Origin: Tetrahymena thermophila SB210
Taxonomy: Eukaryota; Ciliophora; Oligohymenophorea; Hymenostomatida; Tetrahymenidae
NCBI RefSeq assembly: GCF_000189635.1
Contig: NW_002476061.1
Coordinates: 1 to 57,503 of the forward strand
DNA: 57,503 bases
Direction of reading: 5' to 3'
A program made the translations under genes and the position numbers. The notes under the pieces were generated by a model. That model saw nothing but the letters and a program-made list of their open reading frames with translations. It made no database searches and was not told the origin of the DNA. This document shows, piece after piece, positions 10,796 to 25,950 of the stretch (the first letter of the stretch is position 1; the number at the start of each line of letters is the position of its first letter).

Positions 10796-13330
10796 TCATA
10801 GAAACACTTTAAAAGCAATTAATCTCTTAAATTTCAAAACTTTGCCTTATATTAAATACCTCTATTCCTACAGAATATCATTTGCACTTTTTTAAATTAA
10901 ATTTAAGAAAATTTTTAATTATAAAAATAATCAGATACTAAATAAATAAAAAAGTAAATGAATGAATGAATGAATGAATGAATGAATATATATGAATTAT
11001 AATTCTATAAAATAAATTTTCAATCATAAATCAAAGTTTTTTTCTTTTTAAAAATTTATTTAATTTTGTAAAATGAATTAAAAAAAAAATTTTTTTTTAC
11101 AATAGTATTAGCTTCAACTTTTATAACTTAATGCAATTAGACAGACCAACACATATTTTTTAAGCTCCTTCAATACTAATTCTATTTTAGCTTTTTAAGT
11201 ATTTAGAAAAAAAATTATGATTTTAAATTAAAGTTAAAATATTAATAAAAATCTTTTAAAAATTTTGATGAGAAATAAAGAAAATAAAATAAATTTATTA
11301 TCAAATAATATGTTAAAAATGTGAGTAATTAATTATTAAATAAATAATGAGTAACAATTATCTAAATAAATATAATTTGAAGGTATTTTATTTATATTTT
11401 ACGAAAGCTATAGATTCAAAGAAAATAGGCTGGTGCACTTTGCCAAAGCGTTACCTAAATTGTATGCACCATCTTAATCAAGATTGTTTTCACTATTAAA
11501 TATATTTATTACAGTATTAAAATAAATTCTTTATAAGAAAAATTTAATGTTAGAGAAATAAATAATTAGAGATTATATCTTTAAATATATTTTTAAAATT
11601 TAATTTTTAATAATAAATTTAGATAAATAGTTTTTACTTTAAATTCAGTTTTAAAATTTTTAGTTTGGAAACTTTTTCTAATGCCAAACCTAACTATTAT
11701 GCACACTAACCATTATATTAATTCTCCCTATTAAAATATTTAAGATTAATTTTATAATTGTTTAAAAAAAAAGACATTTATTGGAGAAAAATATTAAAGA
11801 AATCAAAATTAAAAGTTAAATATTTACAAAAATAAAAAAAATTAAAAATATTTTATTTCAATAAAATAAAAAAATTTACAAAAAAATAAATAATTAATTA
11901 AATAATCAAAACAAGATTTTTGACTTTTTCAAACATGTAAAAATAGATAAAGTTTTTTACCAAAAATCAAGTTTTAATTTTGAAAGAGTAGGACTGTTTG
12001 CTAATGCAGACATTAAGCCAGAAACCCCTTAACCGTTTATTTAATTTCTCCTAATTAGAATAAATTTATTATTAAAAAAATAAATGAAAATATTTTAAAT
12101 AGTTAGCTTAAATATATATATAGCTTATTAATCAGCTCAACTTAGAAAAATTTAAGAATAATAATGTTTTATTACTAAAGATAGAGAGTTAAAGTAAAAA
12201 GATTAGGGAATTTACTCAAAGCAAAACCCAAATTCTCAACATCTTGAATACTTACTTTAATTCCACTTTTTGTGTATTTTGAATAAATTATTATTTATAT
12301 CATAAAAAAGAATAAAAAATGTAAATTAGTTTAAATTTTTCAAGTTAAAAAATATAAAAATTATTAATAAATTATCAAAATTCAAAGTGTTTTTAAATAT
12401 ATTTATTTTTTTATAATACTCATAAAAATTTTAGGAAAGAAAAGTTTAAATTTATTAAATACCACAGCATTAAGAACAAACATTAGAGTTTTGCACATTA
12501 AGATAAAGAATTACATAAACCAAAAATAGCCTGGCCATCAATTTAAGTATCACTTTTAATTATTTCAAACAAATAAATTTAATAAGGTAGGTAATAAATA
12601 ACTTTAGATAAAACAAACTTATTAATATTAATTGTAAAATAAAATTTATTGTTTATTTTCTTGATATTTTAATTTACAAAATAGTAATAAATAATCCATT
12701 TATCTTTACTTGAGATTGATGTTTAAATTTGAGAGCTCATTGCAATTTATTAAAGCAGAGCCTAAAATCGCTGCACTTTATGGATCAATTTTATTTTAAC
12801 TTTAATTATAGATTTAAATAATAGGATTAATATAAAAATAAAAAAATGAATAATTTAGAAAGAATTAAGAGAATGTTTGTTGATAGTTTCAATTAAAAAA
12901 AAACATTAAATTAAATAAATACTAAAAAAATAAAAATCTTTGTACTACAATATAATTGTCAAAGAAGAAAGTCTAATACATTTTTATAATGCTTAGGCTA
13001 AACTTATTAAGCCTTGTGAATCTATTTAATTTATACTTTTTTATAACAAACAATTTTGAAATAAAACGTAAAAGAAAAAAGCTAAATATTTATTTTTTTT
13101 AAGAATAACAAAAATAAACGAGAAAAAAAAATAATTTATACCTAAGATCAATTTAAAGTATCTAGTGAGAACATAAAGAAGAGTTTATAAACTATTTTAT
13201 TAAAAAAGTAAATTTTAAATATCTAAAATTACATAATAATTATTAAATACATCTTCAAGGTTTATAAAAGAGCTTTTTTATAAATCCATTTTTATTTTGT
13301 TGAGATTTTATCTAATTATTTATTTAAAAA
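10796..13330 (-). pseudogene. Leucine-rich repeat unit A5, 5' truncated
   Basis: Fourth A-type copy with open repeat exons near 13141-13200, 12940-13025, 12710-12790, 12455-12545, 12175-12245, 11955-12030, 11630-11720, 11400-11475, 11095-11180 and the C-terminal exon 10796-10860 (KVLKFKRLIAFKVFL, TGA at 10796-10798). A good repeat is LGNALAKCTSLFSLNLQL near 11430. Similarity to the other units stops abruptly at about 13330 (after TTTATTTAAAAAATATATGG), before the 5'-most LRR and putative start. The junction coincides with the left edge of the segmental duplication at 13350. It either lost its start or uses a different first exon that I cannot see. Confidence 0.5.
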
Positions 13331-13775
13331 ATATATGGGAAAATATATATATGTAGCCCTACTGGAATTCACTATTATTTTGTTTTTCTCTCTAAAATAT
13401 TTATTTAATTTTCTCATAGAATATTTCTTTATTCATATTATATATTTGCAAATGAATTGCATTCATTATCTATAATAAATTTATTTAATTATTTTCATTA
13501 TAACTTCTTGATTTATTGATGGAAAAATAAAAAATATCTTTCAATAGTTAATACTTAAAATCATTTTTATTTGGATAGCCAATAAAAAAAGCATATTTAA
13601 AAATTGAGCACTTTAATATATAAAATATAAATTAAGAATTTTAAAATTTAATAAATGTAAAAACAAAATACATTACTAAAATATCATAATAACTAAGTAT
13701 ATTTCTTTTTATATATTTATAATTTTATATTATTTAACCATGATAAATTAAATAAAAGCAAAGAAATTTGTTTGG

Positions 13776-14565
<790 letters not shown>

Positions 14566-15313
14566 TTTTTTTAATTTGGCCAAAATGAGTTTATTTCAAA
14601 CTAAAATAATGAAGGTTATATCCATGTGTTGAAGTGGTTATTTAAATGGGTAACAATAATATTTATAATTAATGATTGATATTTGCTCTTATTTTTAAAA
14701 AATTTTAAATAATTAAAAAGTTAAATTAATAAAAAAAGTATTTTTTAAAATTCTTTATATCTATTACACAAATTCAATAATAGAAAGATAAATATGTTCT
14801 TTTGAGCTAGAATTAAGGAACTTTTTTTTGTTAAAAAATATTTTTAGCTTGAAAATGTGAAAAAATTTAATTACTTCTTTTAAATTATTAAAATATTTTT
14901 ATTTCAAAATCATTTTATTTTGCACAATAGCAATAAAGCAAGAAAGTAAAATGATTAAAAAAATTTAATTAATTTTTTATCTTCAAGATTTAAAATTAAT
15001 TTAAGTCAGTCAGTCAGTCAACAAAGTAGATTCAGATTAAAACTATTTGAATGAATTAATTTGAAATTTTAAAAATGTTCAATGTATTCTTACATATTTA
15101 TCATGATGCATTCTAAGTAAAATTTTCATTTACCTCAAAATCTCAAAAGTAAAAAATAAAAAGCTCTAAGATTTTTAAATGTATTTTGTTTTTGAGCAAT
15201 AAAAATTATAGAAAAAAATAAATTATGTTTTTATGGCAATTTACAAATTTATCAAAACGAATATAGATAATGTAAATAATTAATTAAAAAAGCAAACAAT
15301 AAATATTTATTTA

Positions 15314-18300
15314 TCAAAAAAAAATTTTTTTTTCAAAATAGAGTTCGAGATAGACTAATCTTTTAAACTTCAAGACTTTTGGGTATAATGAACTAATTAA
15401 TTAATTAATTTAAATAATATAAATTAATAATTATTATAATTTAAAAATTTTGTTCTTTTTAAGCTAAAATTTTTTTGTTAAAAGTTATAAAATTCAGTCA
15501 GTTCAATCAATAAATTAATATCCTTAAAAGTTAATGAAAAAACATTTAAAAAAAAATAAAAATAATTTATAAGAAATTTTACTCAAACATACCATCACCA
15601 TAAGTAAAACGAATGTTAAATTGTAAATATGAGAGATAACTACAATTTTTAAGCATGAGAGCTAAGAGAATTATTTCTTCTTTTCTTATCTTAGAATGAT
15701 TATTACTTTAGTTAAAGATGAATTTAAATAAATTAATAAATAATTGATTCAAAAATTTTGGATGGATACTAAATATTCGTTGAATAAATTCATAAAATAA
15801 AAAGAAAGATATAAATAAAATCTACTTAACAAAATTAAATTTAAATAAACGATTTAAGTTTTAAAACAAACAAGCCAGTATAAATTTAACTATAAATTTG
15901 CTTATTCTAAAATTATTTTGATAAATGAAAGAAATTAAATTAATAAAAGCTAAATTAATTATGTTTTTACCCTTAATTGATGATGAATTTTTTGATTTTC
16001 TTGCACTTAGATACTCCTAAAAATAATCCCTAGAGCCACTCAAAATCTATATTAGGTGACCTGAAATATTATTAAATTTAAACTAACTAAATATTTTACT
16101 TTAATAATGTAAAGGTAATAAAAAATAAATAAATTATATAAAATATAAAACAAAAATAATAAAATATTTCTTTTTTTTTTGTAATAATTTTATAAATTAA
16201 ATAAATAATAAATATAATTTTACTCTAAATAGAGTTCTAGTGTTGAAAGATTCAAGCATTTTGGTAAAGTGTTACTCATAATAGAAGCATACTAATCATT
16301 GATTTTATTTTACCTTTAACCATTAATTTTTTATTTTAATTTATATAATTAATAAAAAAAATTAATGAAATCATCTTGATGATAATTTTATAGTAAATAA
16401 ATTAGTTTACGTTTACTGAGGGCGGTAATCACGGTAACCAAACTTTTTATTTTCAGTATATTGGCATGAACTTATTATATAATTTATAGTTAATGATTTT
16501 TATTTGAAAAAGATAGAAAATAAAAAATATTTTAAAAGCTTATTTAGAAATAACTAACAAGCTAACTAATTAACATATAAATAAACCAACTTGTGAATTC
16601 AAAAAATAATTAACATAAACTAGGCATAATTGCTTTGAAATTATATCAGAAAAGTAGAAAATAATTAATTGTTTTTACTTTAAGTTAACTTTAAAAGTTT
16701 ATAGAAGAGTGCAACTAGCCAAAAATGAGAATTGTGCCATCATTCCTTGTACTTGAATATCGTTTGATCTGTTAGATTAAAGTATAAATTAGTTAAATCT
16801 GTTTAGAAAAAAAGTATAAAGAAAACGGAGTATTAATTATTTATTTATAAATAGTTAAAAAACAAACAATTATAGCTGAATAGTTAATTAATAATTGAGT
16901 TAAAACTAGAAATTAAACACAATAAATTAAAAAACTAATAAATAAATAAATCACTATAAATCCAAATCTAATGATAAGAGATTCTTAAGATTTGCTAAGC
17001 CAGAAAATTTATCCTTCTCTCCATAAAATCTAATACTATTAGATCTTTTGTTTGTTTTATAAAAAATAAATAATTGAGGTTCTATTTAATCAAAATTTTT
17101 AAATATTTAATTAATGAAAATGTTATAATATATTTAGTATTAAAAATAATTCATAAATCTAATTTAGCCTCTGTTAAAAAAAAGTCATAATTGAGACCAG
17201 GCATTATTTTTAATTAAGTATAAATAATAAAAATAGAGGGATCCCTTATTTTACTTTTTACATTTTATGTTTAATGGTATTATTTTTTCTTTTGTATTCT
17301 AGCTTTTTATAATAATTACAAATTAATATTTTTACTTTAAATTAAGCTTCAAAGTTTAGAGTTTATTGCATTGAGCTAAGGTAGAGAAGAGGTCATATGT
17401 CCCTTATACTTAAATTTAGTTATGACTGCGTTTTATAAAAAAGATTTGATTTATATTTTATGATGTGAAATTTTAATTAAATTTGAGAGTATTAAAAAGA
17501 GAATCAGATAAAAAAATAAGCCTTTATTTTTTATAATTTGTTAATGATGTTGAGTATAAAATATACTTTTTAAATCTAAACAGACATTATTGAATATTAA
17601 GATTTTATTACCTTAAGTCAAGATCTAAATTATTTAAGTTAACCATTTTTGATAATCCAGAAAATATGTATCTTTCTTCTTTGAATTTAATACTGTTTTA
17701 ACTTTTTATAATAATAATAATTTAAAAAAACAATAAAATTCAATTTTTTACTAGTTATCACGTAATTAATTTATTTATTTCAAATTATATATTTTGAAAT
17801 TTATTTAAATATTTATTTATTTTTTGTAGTAAAGATAAATCATAATAATTTAATAATAAACTAATTAATTAATTACCTTAAATCTACTTTCAAGGTTTAA
17901 AGAAGAGTGCAATGTGATAAAGAATCAAATAAATTTATGGTTTCTATTTCTCCAATTTAATTTTTGCTATTTAACAAAGTATTTTTTAATAAATACCAGC
18001 AATATTAAAATTTTAAATTGATTAAAAAGTATCACTTTACTTTTTGAATCAAAATAATAAAAAAAATATAAATATCTATCTTGGTTTCTTTCTTGTTTTT
18101 TGTATTTATATTTTCTTTCTTATTTTTTCAAAACCATTTAAAAAATAATTTTACTATAAATACAGCTCTAAAGTTTAGAGATTTACTAAATTAGCTAACC
18201 CTGAAAATAAATCCTTTTGTTCTGAAAACATAATTTAATTGGATCTTTTGTATATAAAATTATTTATATGATAAAAATTAAATTTTAAACTAAAATGTAA

Positions 18301-21300
18301 TTAATTTTATTTTTTTTAGTCATTATTTTGATCAAACAAATAACTAATTTTTCATATTTACCCTAAATTTAGCTCTAGATACTTAAGATTTGATAAATTT
18401 GACAAAAAACTGCATAATTAGAAACAACCAAAACCACGAGAATAATTATCACTTTTTAAATAAAATAAAAAATTATTTCAAATTTTAAAAAAAATATAAA
18501 TTTATTTCTTTTTCCATAAATTAAAATTAATTAGATTTTACTTGAAAGATATTTTTAAAGATGACAAATTACTTTTAGGTATTTTAATTAAACCCACTAA
18601 CCTCTCTTCTATTTTGTTATACCTATTAATTTTTTAACAGAAGTAAGTTTATAATTCTTGAAAAGAGCTAAAGCAATCCAATTAAACAAACAAATAAATA
18701 ATTTTAATTATAATTTAACTAAAAAAATTGAATATGCAAAATAATTTTGTAAATTAAAATCATATTTGTAAGACTATAATAATATAAAAATAAATTAAAA
18801 TGATAAATAAATATTTTTACCTTAAATTTATGATTAAATTTTAAAGACTAGTGCTATTAGATAAGCCTGTCAAAAGCGCTATTGCTCCTTTTAGTGTAAT
18901 TTAATTTCTACTGTTAAGTAAAAAATTAATTTATATTTTTTAATTTCATTTATCAAATATGTAAAATAGACAAGGATAAATGGATAGATAATCTATCTTG
19001 AAAAATCTCAATAAAAAACAGATCTAACAAGAATAAATCAAAATTTTAATTTCAAAATTTAGCAGGAATGAGTAAACAAATAAGTTTATAAGTTATTGAG
19101 AATGATTATTAAATAATTGCTTATTATTAGTTTTCTTTTTTCAATATCTTTTTCAGTATTTAAAAATTGTTTTTCTATTTTACCAGAAATCTAAGTTTAA
19201 AGTCTAAAGACTAACAGTTTATCCAAGATGAGTTCCTATAGCTGCTACAATTTCATCATTAATACATTTACTCCTAATATAATAAAAATTTATATTAAAT
19301 TTAAAATAACTGTAAGCTATAAGCTAAAATTAAATCAGAAAAGGAATTAAAATTTATTTAATCTTTGAAATTTAATCATATTTACTTAAAAAATAAATAA
19401 ATAAATAATATCCAAAGTTTTATAAAACCAAAGTAGAAAATTGAAAAATTTAATTCAGTTTTTATATTTTTCTATTCTGGTTTTAAGAATAAATTCTAAG
19501 GATGATTAAATATACAGGACATTAAATTGTAAAAACATAACTAGCTCTTGATTAATTAAGTCTTTCATTGGTTATTAAATAAAAATATATCAATCGTATT
19601 AAGAGATGTGAGGGAGGATGTCAATAAAAAATATAATTTTTTATAATGAAAAACTTTCCCTCAAAATGGTGTTTTTCTTCCAAAATAAATTGGCGTCCCT
19701 TAATTTATAAGGAGTTAGAGTTTGTATTTATTTTTTAAGTTAAAATAAAAAATGTTGAGTTTTTTATCATATTAAGAAAAGAGAAAGTTTTTGAAATCAA
19801 AAATAAAAAATTTATGCCTTTCTTAATAAAAAGAAAATGAAAAAATAAAAAATATTTCAGTAGTTATGTAAATATGAAAATATTTTTACTCGAAATCAAT
19901 CTATGCTGTCTTGAGTTTTGGACATTTTGCTATAGCAGAGGCAAAATTGATTGAATTTTTATCACGCATACCCTAAATTCTTTTATGTTAAATAAAAATA
20001 AATGTATAAGCGAAATAATTATCAATATGAATGAATAAATGTATGTATGTATGTTTGAATGAATGAATGAATGGAACAAAAGAATGCTAAAGCAAATAAG
20101 ATTATTGTTAATTATTACCGAGATTTTATAATTAGATTTTAGAGATTATAGCAACATGATAAAGCATTAGCACAGCTTAGAATGTCTTGTATTCCATGAT
20201 CTCTTTATAGTTAAATTTAATAATAATTTAATTGATTTTTAAAAATATCAAAAAAATATAATAAGCTAAAGGATAGTTAGCATTAATTTATTTGTAATCA
20301 TATTTATATATTTCAGACAGATATCCTAAAAATATATATGATAAATTAAATATAAATAAATATGTAAGGCAAGTAAGTTAGTTAATTATTTAGTTTACCC
20401 AATTTTAAGGTTAAGATTAATATGAGATAACACTGAAGATAAAATAAACTTTTTATAATTTAATTTAAAATCAATTTTAATAAATTAAAAGAAAATAATA
20501 AATAACTTCATCTAATGAAAATGAGTGTTCTTTTTCGTTAATCATTTTTTCTACCTTTTTTTTAATTTTTTGTTTTCTTCTAATTATTAATTACACATAA
20601 ATTATTTAAATATTATCAATTGTATTTAAATAAAATTATCTAGAAGATAATAAATTCTTTTGTCAGAAATTATTAATATATTTATTTTATGATTAGAATT
20701 AATTAAACTAAAAAAAAAAAAGATATTTTTGAATTTAAATTACAATGTAAACAATTTGAGCATTTTAAGATAAGGAAAATTCACTTAATATAGACGCTAT
20801 AAAAGAATAAAATAATAGAGAGAGAGAAGAATGCAAATAAAAATAAACTTATTTCACTCAGGATAGATGGATCGATCAGTTGATTGATTGAATGAATGAC
20901 AAATGAATTTCATTTAACCTATGTTAATTCATTAAATAAATCAGGTAAAACTTTAAGATATAAAATACTAAAAAATTAACTTAGATAATAAATAACAAAT
21001 TAAACTTTTTAATGCATTTATAAAAATAAGCTTTAAAATGGATAGTTTGTTTAAATTGGTTGAATTATGTAGCTTGCTTGATATAAATAAATTATTTCAA
21101 TTTGAACTTAAATTACAATATCAAAATTTCAGCATTTTAGAATAAGGAAAATTCACTTAATATAGACGCTATAAAAGCATAAAATAATAGAGAGGAATAC
21201 AAATAGATATATACTTATTTCACTCAGGACAGAAAAATCTCAAGATAAATGGATAAATCAGTTGATTGATAGAATGAATGACTAATGAATTTCATTTAAC

Positions 21301-21660
21301 CTATGTTAATTCATTAAATAAAGCAGGTAAAACTTTAAGATATAAAATACTAAAAAATTAACTTAGATAATAAATAACAAATTAAACTTTTTAAGGTATT
21401 TATAAAAATAAGCTTTGAAATGAGTAGTTTGTTTAAATTGGCTGAATTATATAATTAGCTTCATGTAGATAACTTATTTCAAGGATAATTGATTAATTAA
21501 TAAATAAATATAAAAAATCTTCTAAAAAAATTATAAAAATTGATCCATCCTTAAAATTCTGGCTAGACCTCACTTTTCCTATTATATTTTTATTTTAAAT
21601 ATCATCTTTATTTTTAAATACAAATTTATGTTAACTTACATTCAAAAAAATTCATAGATA
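15314..21660 (-). CDS. Leucine-rich repeat protein, unit B1
   Basis: Long LRR gene with open repeat exons near 20110-20190, 19885-19965, 19175-19250, 18800-18890, 18355-18420, 18150-18220, 17870-17940, 17600-17670, 17325-17400, 16945-17020, 16670-16745, 16215-16290, 15970-16050, 15587-15660 and the C-terminal exon 15314-15395. Typical repeats are MSNTLPKCLNLSTLELYL (about 16260) and GLFLGVSKCKKIKKFIIN (about 16010); both end in phase 2. The C-terminus reads KVLKFKRLVYLELYFEKK and stops at TGA 15314-15316. A possible start is ATG near 21655 (MNFFE followed by GTAAG). It is the duplicate of B2 (26197-31900) but retains a repeat near 18370 that B2 lacks. Function unknown beyond an LRR protein-binding scaffold. 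No break was found in the exons I checked. Confidence 0.6.
20735..21480. repeat. Tandem duplication, period about 372 bp
   Basis: Two adjacent copies share long stretches such as TCACTTAATATAGACGCTAT (20781 and 21153), TGATTGAATGAATGAC-like sequence, and the block from TTTCATTTAACCTATGTTAA to AACAAATTAAACTTTTTAA. It lies at the 5' side of unit B1 and seems to be duplicated flanking or intron sequence. A similar but separately sized tandem duplication occurs at the equivalent place in B2. Confidence 0.85.
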
Positions 21661-22297
21661 AATAAATAGATAGATGGAAATATATGTTGAATCTAAAGTA
21701 TACATTATGTATTTATTTTATAATATTAAATGTTTTCTTTTGTCCTATCAAATAATATCTTGAGTTATAAAAATCTCAATAATTCATCAAAAAAATTTTA
21801 ATTTCAAATGTGCTTAAAAATATGTTGTAGACAGAAATATAATATTTATTTATTTATTTTCTAGATTTACTCTGCACTAAATAAAATACATTTTTTGATA
21901 TTTTAAAATTTAAATAATAAATTTTTTTAATAATATTTGTATGAATTAATTAATTATGTAGAAATAATATCATTATTAATTTTGCTTTAAAAATAAATTT
22001 AATTTACTTACACAAAAGAATAATAAAGAAAAATAAATAGTTAAGTAGAAAGATGATGATTACTTTCAAAAATTAATACTAAAAATAATTTTCATTTGAA
22101 TAACCATTAAAAATAAAAATTTAAAAACTGAACTATTTAATATTTAATATATTAACGATTTGAAAATTTCACAAAATAAATAAAAACAAAAATCACTACT
22201 AAAATCACACTAAAAAAGACTTATTTTAATAAGTTTATACTTTTATATTTTTTAACCATTTTTAATTAATTAAAAACTAAGTAATTTTTTTGGTCTG
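21660..22297. other. Spacer between LRR unit B1 and the unit ending at 22298
   Basis: AT-rich sequence with a short (GATA/GATG) run near 21665. The right half belongs to the duplicated segment that also occupies 13350-13775. No exon core or RNA gene recognised. Confidence 0.5.
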
Positions 22298-25200
22298 TCA
22301 AAAATCTATTTAATAGATAACTAATCTCTTCATTTTATGAATTTTCCTAATATATTTAAAGTTAGATTCTTCCCATAATAAAATCCACCTTTTCATTTAT
22401 TAAATAATATTTCATATCAATTAAAATTAGATAGAATTAATTTTTCATAAATTTGTAACAAAATATTTGATAAAAAAAAAGAACTAAAAAATAAATAAAT
22501 GAGTAAATAAATAGATAGATAGATAGATAGATAGATATAAATATTGAGAAATAAATACATAATAACTATTATAGAATTTTAAATATTAACAAATAAATAA
22601 TCAAACTTGCTTAATATATTAACAAAGTGTGTTTAAATAAATAAAAAATTTAAAATAAGTGTTTTATATTTACCCAAAATTAATTTTCAAAGTAGATAAA
22701 TTAGGACTCTAAGATAATGCACTGCATAAATCAATTATACCCTTTCCACTAATTTAATTATTCCTTTTATAGGGTTTTTATCATTGTTGTTAAATAAATT
22801 ATAATAAAATAAAAAGTTAAAAATTTATTTAATAAAATATTAAAAATAAAGATAATTAAAACACTCAAAAAATCATAAAGAAAATACAAATGAAAGCAAT
22901 TAAAAATATTTATATTAATAAATTTAATAAGTAAACTATTTTTACTCAATGTCCAGTTACAAATTTTAGAGGTTCTTGCATTTGGATAAAGATAAACCTA
23001 AGACAAAAGCACCAAGATTACAAATTTAGTTATCACTTTTAGGATGTTATTTATAGATTTAATAAAAAATAAGGAATGATATAATATTAATAAAATATAA
23101 AGAATTAAAACTGATATCAATCAACAAATTCAAAAAATAAGAAATGAATAAAATAATTCTTCTTAAAACTGAATTAATACAGGTCTAGATCAAAAAACGA
23201 AGGTATTGAAATAAAATTAAAAAATAAATTTAAAAAGAGAAATAATAGAAATAATTAAAAATAAATTTTATTAATTGTATTAGGAGGAGTGATATAATTT
23301 TTACTATAAAATCAATTTCTCTAATTAAGTAATATATTTATTATTTTTATTTTGAAATATGTTTTACAAAAGACTAAGTTTCAAGCTAGAAATATTAACC
23401 AGTTTTGATATAGCTGTAGTTAAAAATTATGCACCATCTTTGTCAATTTAATTTCTACTTTAAATTTAATAAAAAAAAATTAATATTTTAAAAAATTTTT
23501 GATTTTAATCAATAAAAATTAAAATGATTTTTCATTTTTTTAAGTTTAAAATCTAAATATAAATAATTTAAAAATTAATAAATGTACTTTAAGTTAAGAT
23601 TTAATGTTGAAAGTTTTTTGCAGCATTCTAAAAGGGAAACTAAATCTGATGATCCTTATTTACCAATTTTATTATTCCTATTTCATTTAAAATAATATTT
23701 TTTATAGCTAAAAATGTTAAAGACATATTAAACTAATTATTTAAATCAATAAGTAAATTAAACTTAAAAAAGAAGCAATACTAGTTTTAGAAATTATTTA
23801 TTAAAAATTTTTCTTTTTTTAACAAATTAATAAAAATAAACAAATAAATAAATAATCAAATTTACCATAGATCTAGATTTAAAGTTGAGATATTAATACA
23901 CTTCCCTAGAGCCATGCCTATCATTTATGCACCCTTATTACTAATTTTATTCTTTCTTTTTAAATTAAGAATATTTTTTTAGTTAGTTAAATTAATTATT
24001 AGCTTGAAATAATATGAAAAATGTTTTTTCAGATCAATTTATCCTAAAACAAGTAGTTTGAGTTACACAGTAAATTTAAAAAAAAATAATAGAATAAATC
24101 CAATAGAAAAGATAATAATTTGAGTATTTTTTATAACTTTAATAAAATTAATTTTTAACAAAAAAGGTAATTAATTGACTGTACTAGAGATAAATGGATA
24201 AATTTGAGAGTTCAGAGCAATTTGATAAAGCAGAAATTAAATTGTATGCACCCTGGCCTAGGTTACCGATTTAATTGTTACTTTTATGGTATTTGATAAT
24301 TAATAATTACTTAATTAATATATTTTGAAGTATGGATTAGGTTTGAATAAAAAATCAATGAATAACATTAAATAAATTTAGTAAAAATTAGTTAATTAAA
24401 TAAATAAACAAACAAAAAAATATTTTACCATATCTAAATTTCTAAATTTGATAGCTTTTTACACTTAGCTAAACTTATACCTAAATCTGACATACCTTAT
24501 GCATCAATTTAATTAAGACTTTTATAAATTATATTATTTAGAATTATAATAATCAAGTTTAAAATATTAATTGAAAAAAGCTTTATATAATTTGATTTTA
24601 AAAGTGGTAAAACAAACAAATCAAAATGAAAGAAATAAACAAAAAAATCAATGAAATTCTAGCTTGAAATATTCATTCATATTAATTAAGCTTTTTCTAT
24701 TTAAATAATCTTTTATTTGAAAAAGTAACAAAAAACTAAACTTTTATTTTTACTTTAACTTGAGACTCAAACTTTTAAGGTCAATAAAATTTGTTAAAGC
24801 CTAGCCCAAGTCTTTAGCACCTTAAGATTAAATTTTATTGTGACTTTTATTTAGCATATTAAAATAAATATATGAATTAAAGAGTGCATATAAAAAAGAG
24901 GAATAATTTTGATTAAATAAACATTTTGGATAATTATAATTCTAAATTAAAAATAAATTTAATAAAAAGTATTGTAAATAAGTTAAATTATTTTATCTGA
25001 ATTGTATAAAATAAGGTATATAAAATATTTTACTAGAGTTCTATTGTCAAATTTGAGAGATTCGAGCAGTTAATTAGAGATTTACTTAAACCCTAAAGGC
25101 CTAAATCACTAATATTATTTTTACTAATATTTATTTGTTAGAAAATTTTAAATAATCAAATTAGAAACAACCAATAACAAATTATAATTAAAATATAAAT

Positions 25201-25888
25201 TTTAAAATAGTTGAGCTTAATTAAATAAATCCAACAAGTAAACCTGACTAAGCAAATAAGCAAGAAAATTAAAAATTATTTATTTTACTTGAGGTTGAGA
25301 TTCAAAATTTAGAGTTAAGAGCATTTTTATAAAGCTAAACCTAATTCTATAGCAAGGTCATCATTTATTTTTTTGTTTCTTTAAAAAATGGGGGATAATT
25401 ATTTTATTTTATATATATTAAATCAATATTTTAAATATATTAGAATAACTATTTAAAGAAATAACAATAATAATTAGTATGAATGAATGAATGATTGATA
25501 TTTGGTATTATTTTTTTTTAATTTTAAATAATTAAATTGCTAAATTAATAAAAAAAATTCTTTATATTTTTTTACTAAAGCTCAATAGAAAGATTGATAT
25601 GTCCTTTTAAAGATGAATTAAAAAACTTTTTTTATGTTAAAAAATAAATTTTAAATTGCAAAAGAGAAAAAATTTAATTACATCTTCTAAATTATTAAAA
25701 TATATTTCTTTCTATATCATTTTATTTTGCACAAAATCAAGTAAGCAAGATTTTTTTTAAATTTTAATTAATTTTTTTTTAAAGTTTAATTTTTAATTTA
25801 AGTCACAGAAGATTCAATTCAAACTATTTGAATTGATTAAAATGATAAATTTTAAAATCTTCAATGTATTCTTATACATTTTATGATG

Positions 25889-25950
<62 letters not shown>

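Larger units (their letters stand above)
1..13330 (-). repeat. Tandem array of ~2.9 kb LRR gene units (A1-A5)
   Basis: The same ordered set of exons and intron landmarks recurs with a period of about 2.6-3.0 kb. Examples: the exon containing ACCAAAAATCAAGTTTTAAT starts near 1592, 4594, 9148 and 11960; the exon with TTTAGTTTGGATAATTTTT or a one-to-two-base variant lies near 1310, 4245, 8812 and 11660. Intron sequence is also shared, so whole genes were duplicated by unequal crossing-over. A3 is only a fragment. Confidence 0.85.

Noticed and set aside
16575..16600. Chromosome-breakage-sequence-like AAACCAAC motif
   Set aside because: The surrounding bases do not match the 15-base breakage consensus known from Tetrahymena, and the short motif is expected by chance.
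22767..22949. 60-codon minus-strand open frame
   Set aside because: It spans an intron of LRR unit C between exons at 22672-22745 and 22935-23010; composition is typical of AT-rich intron.
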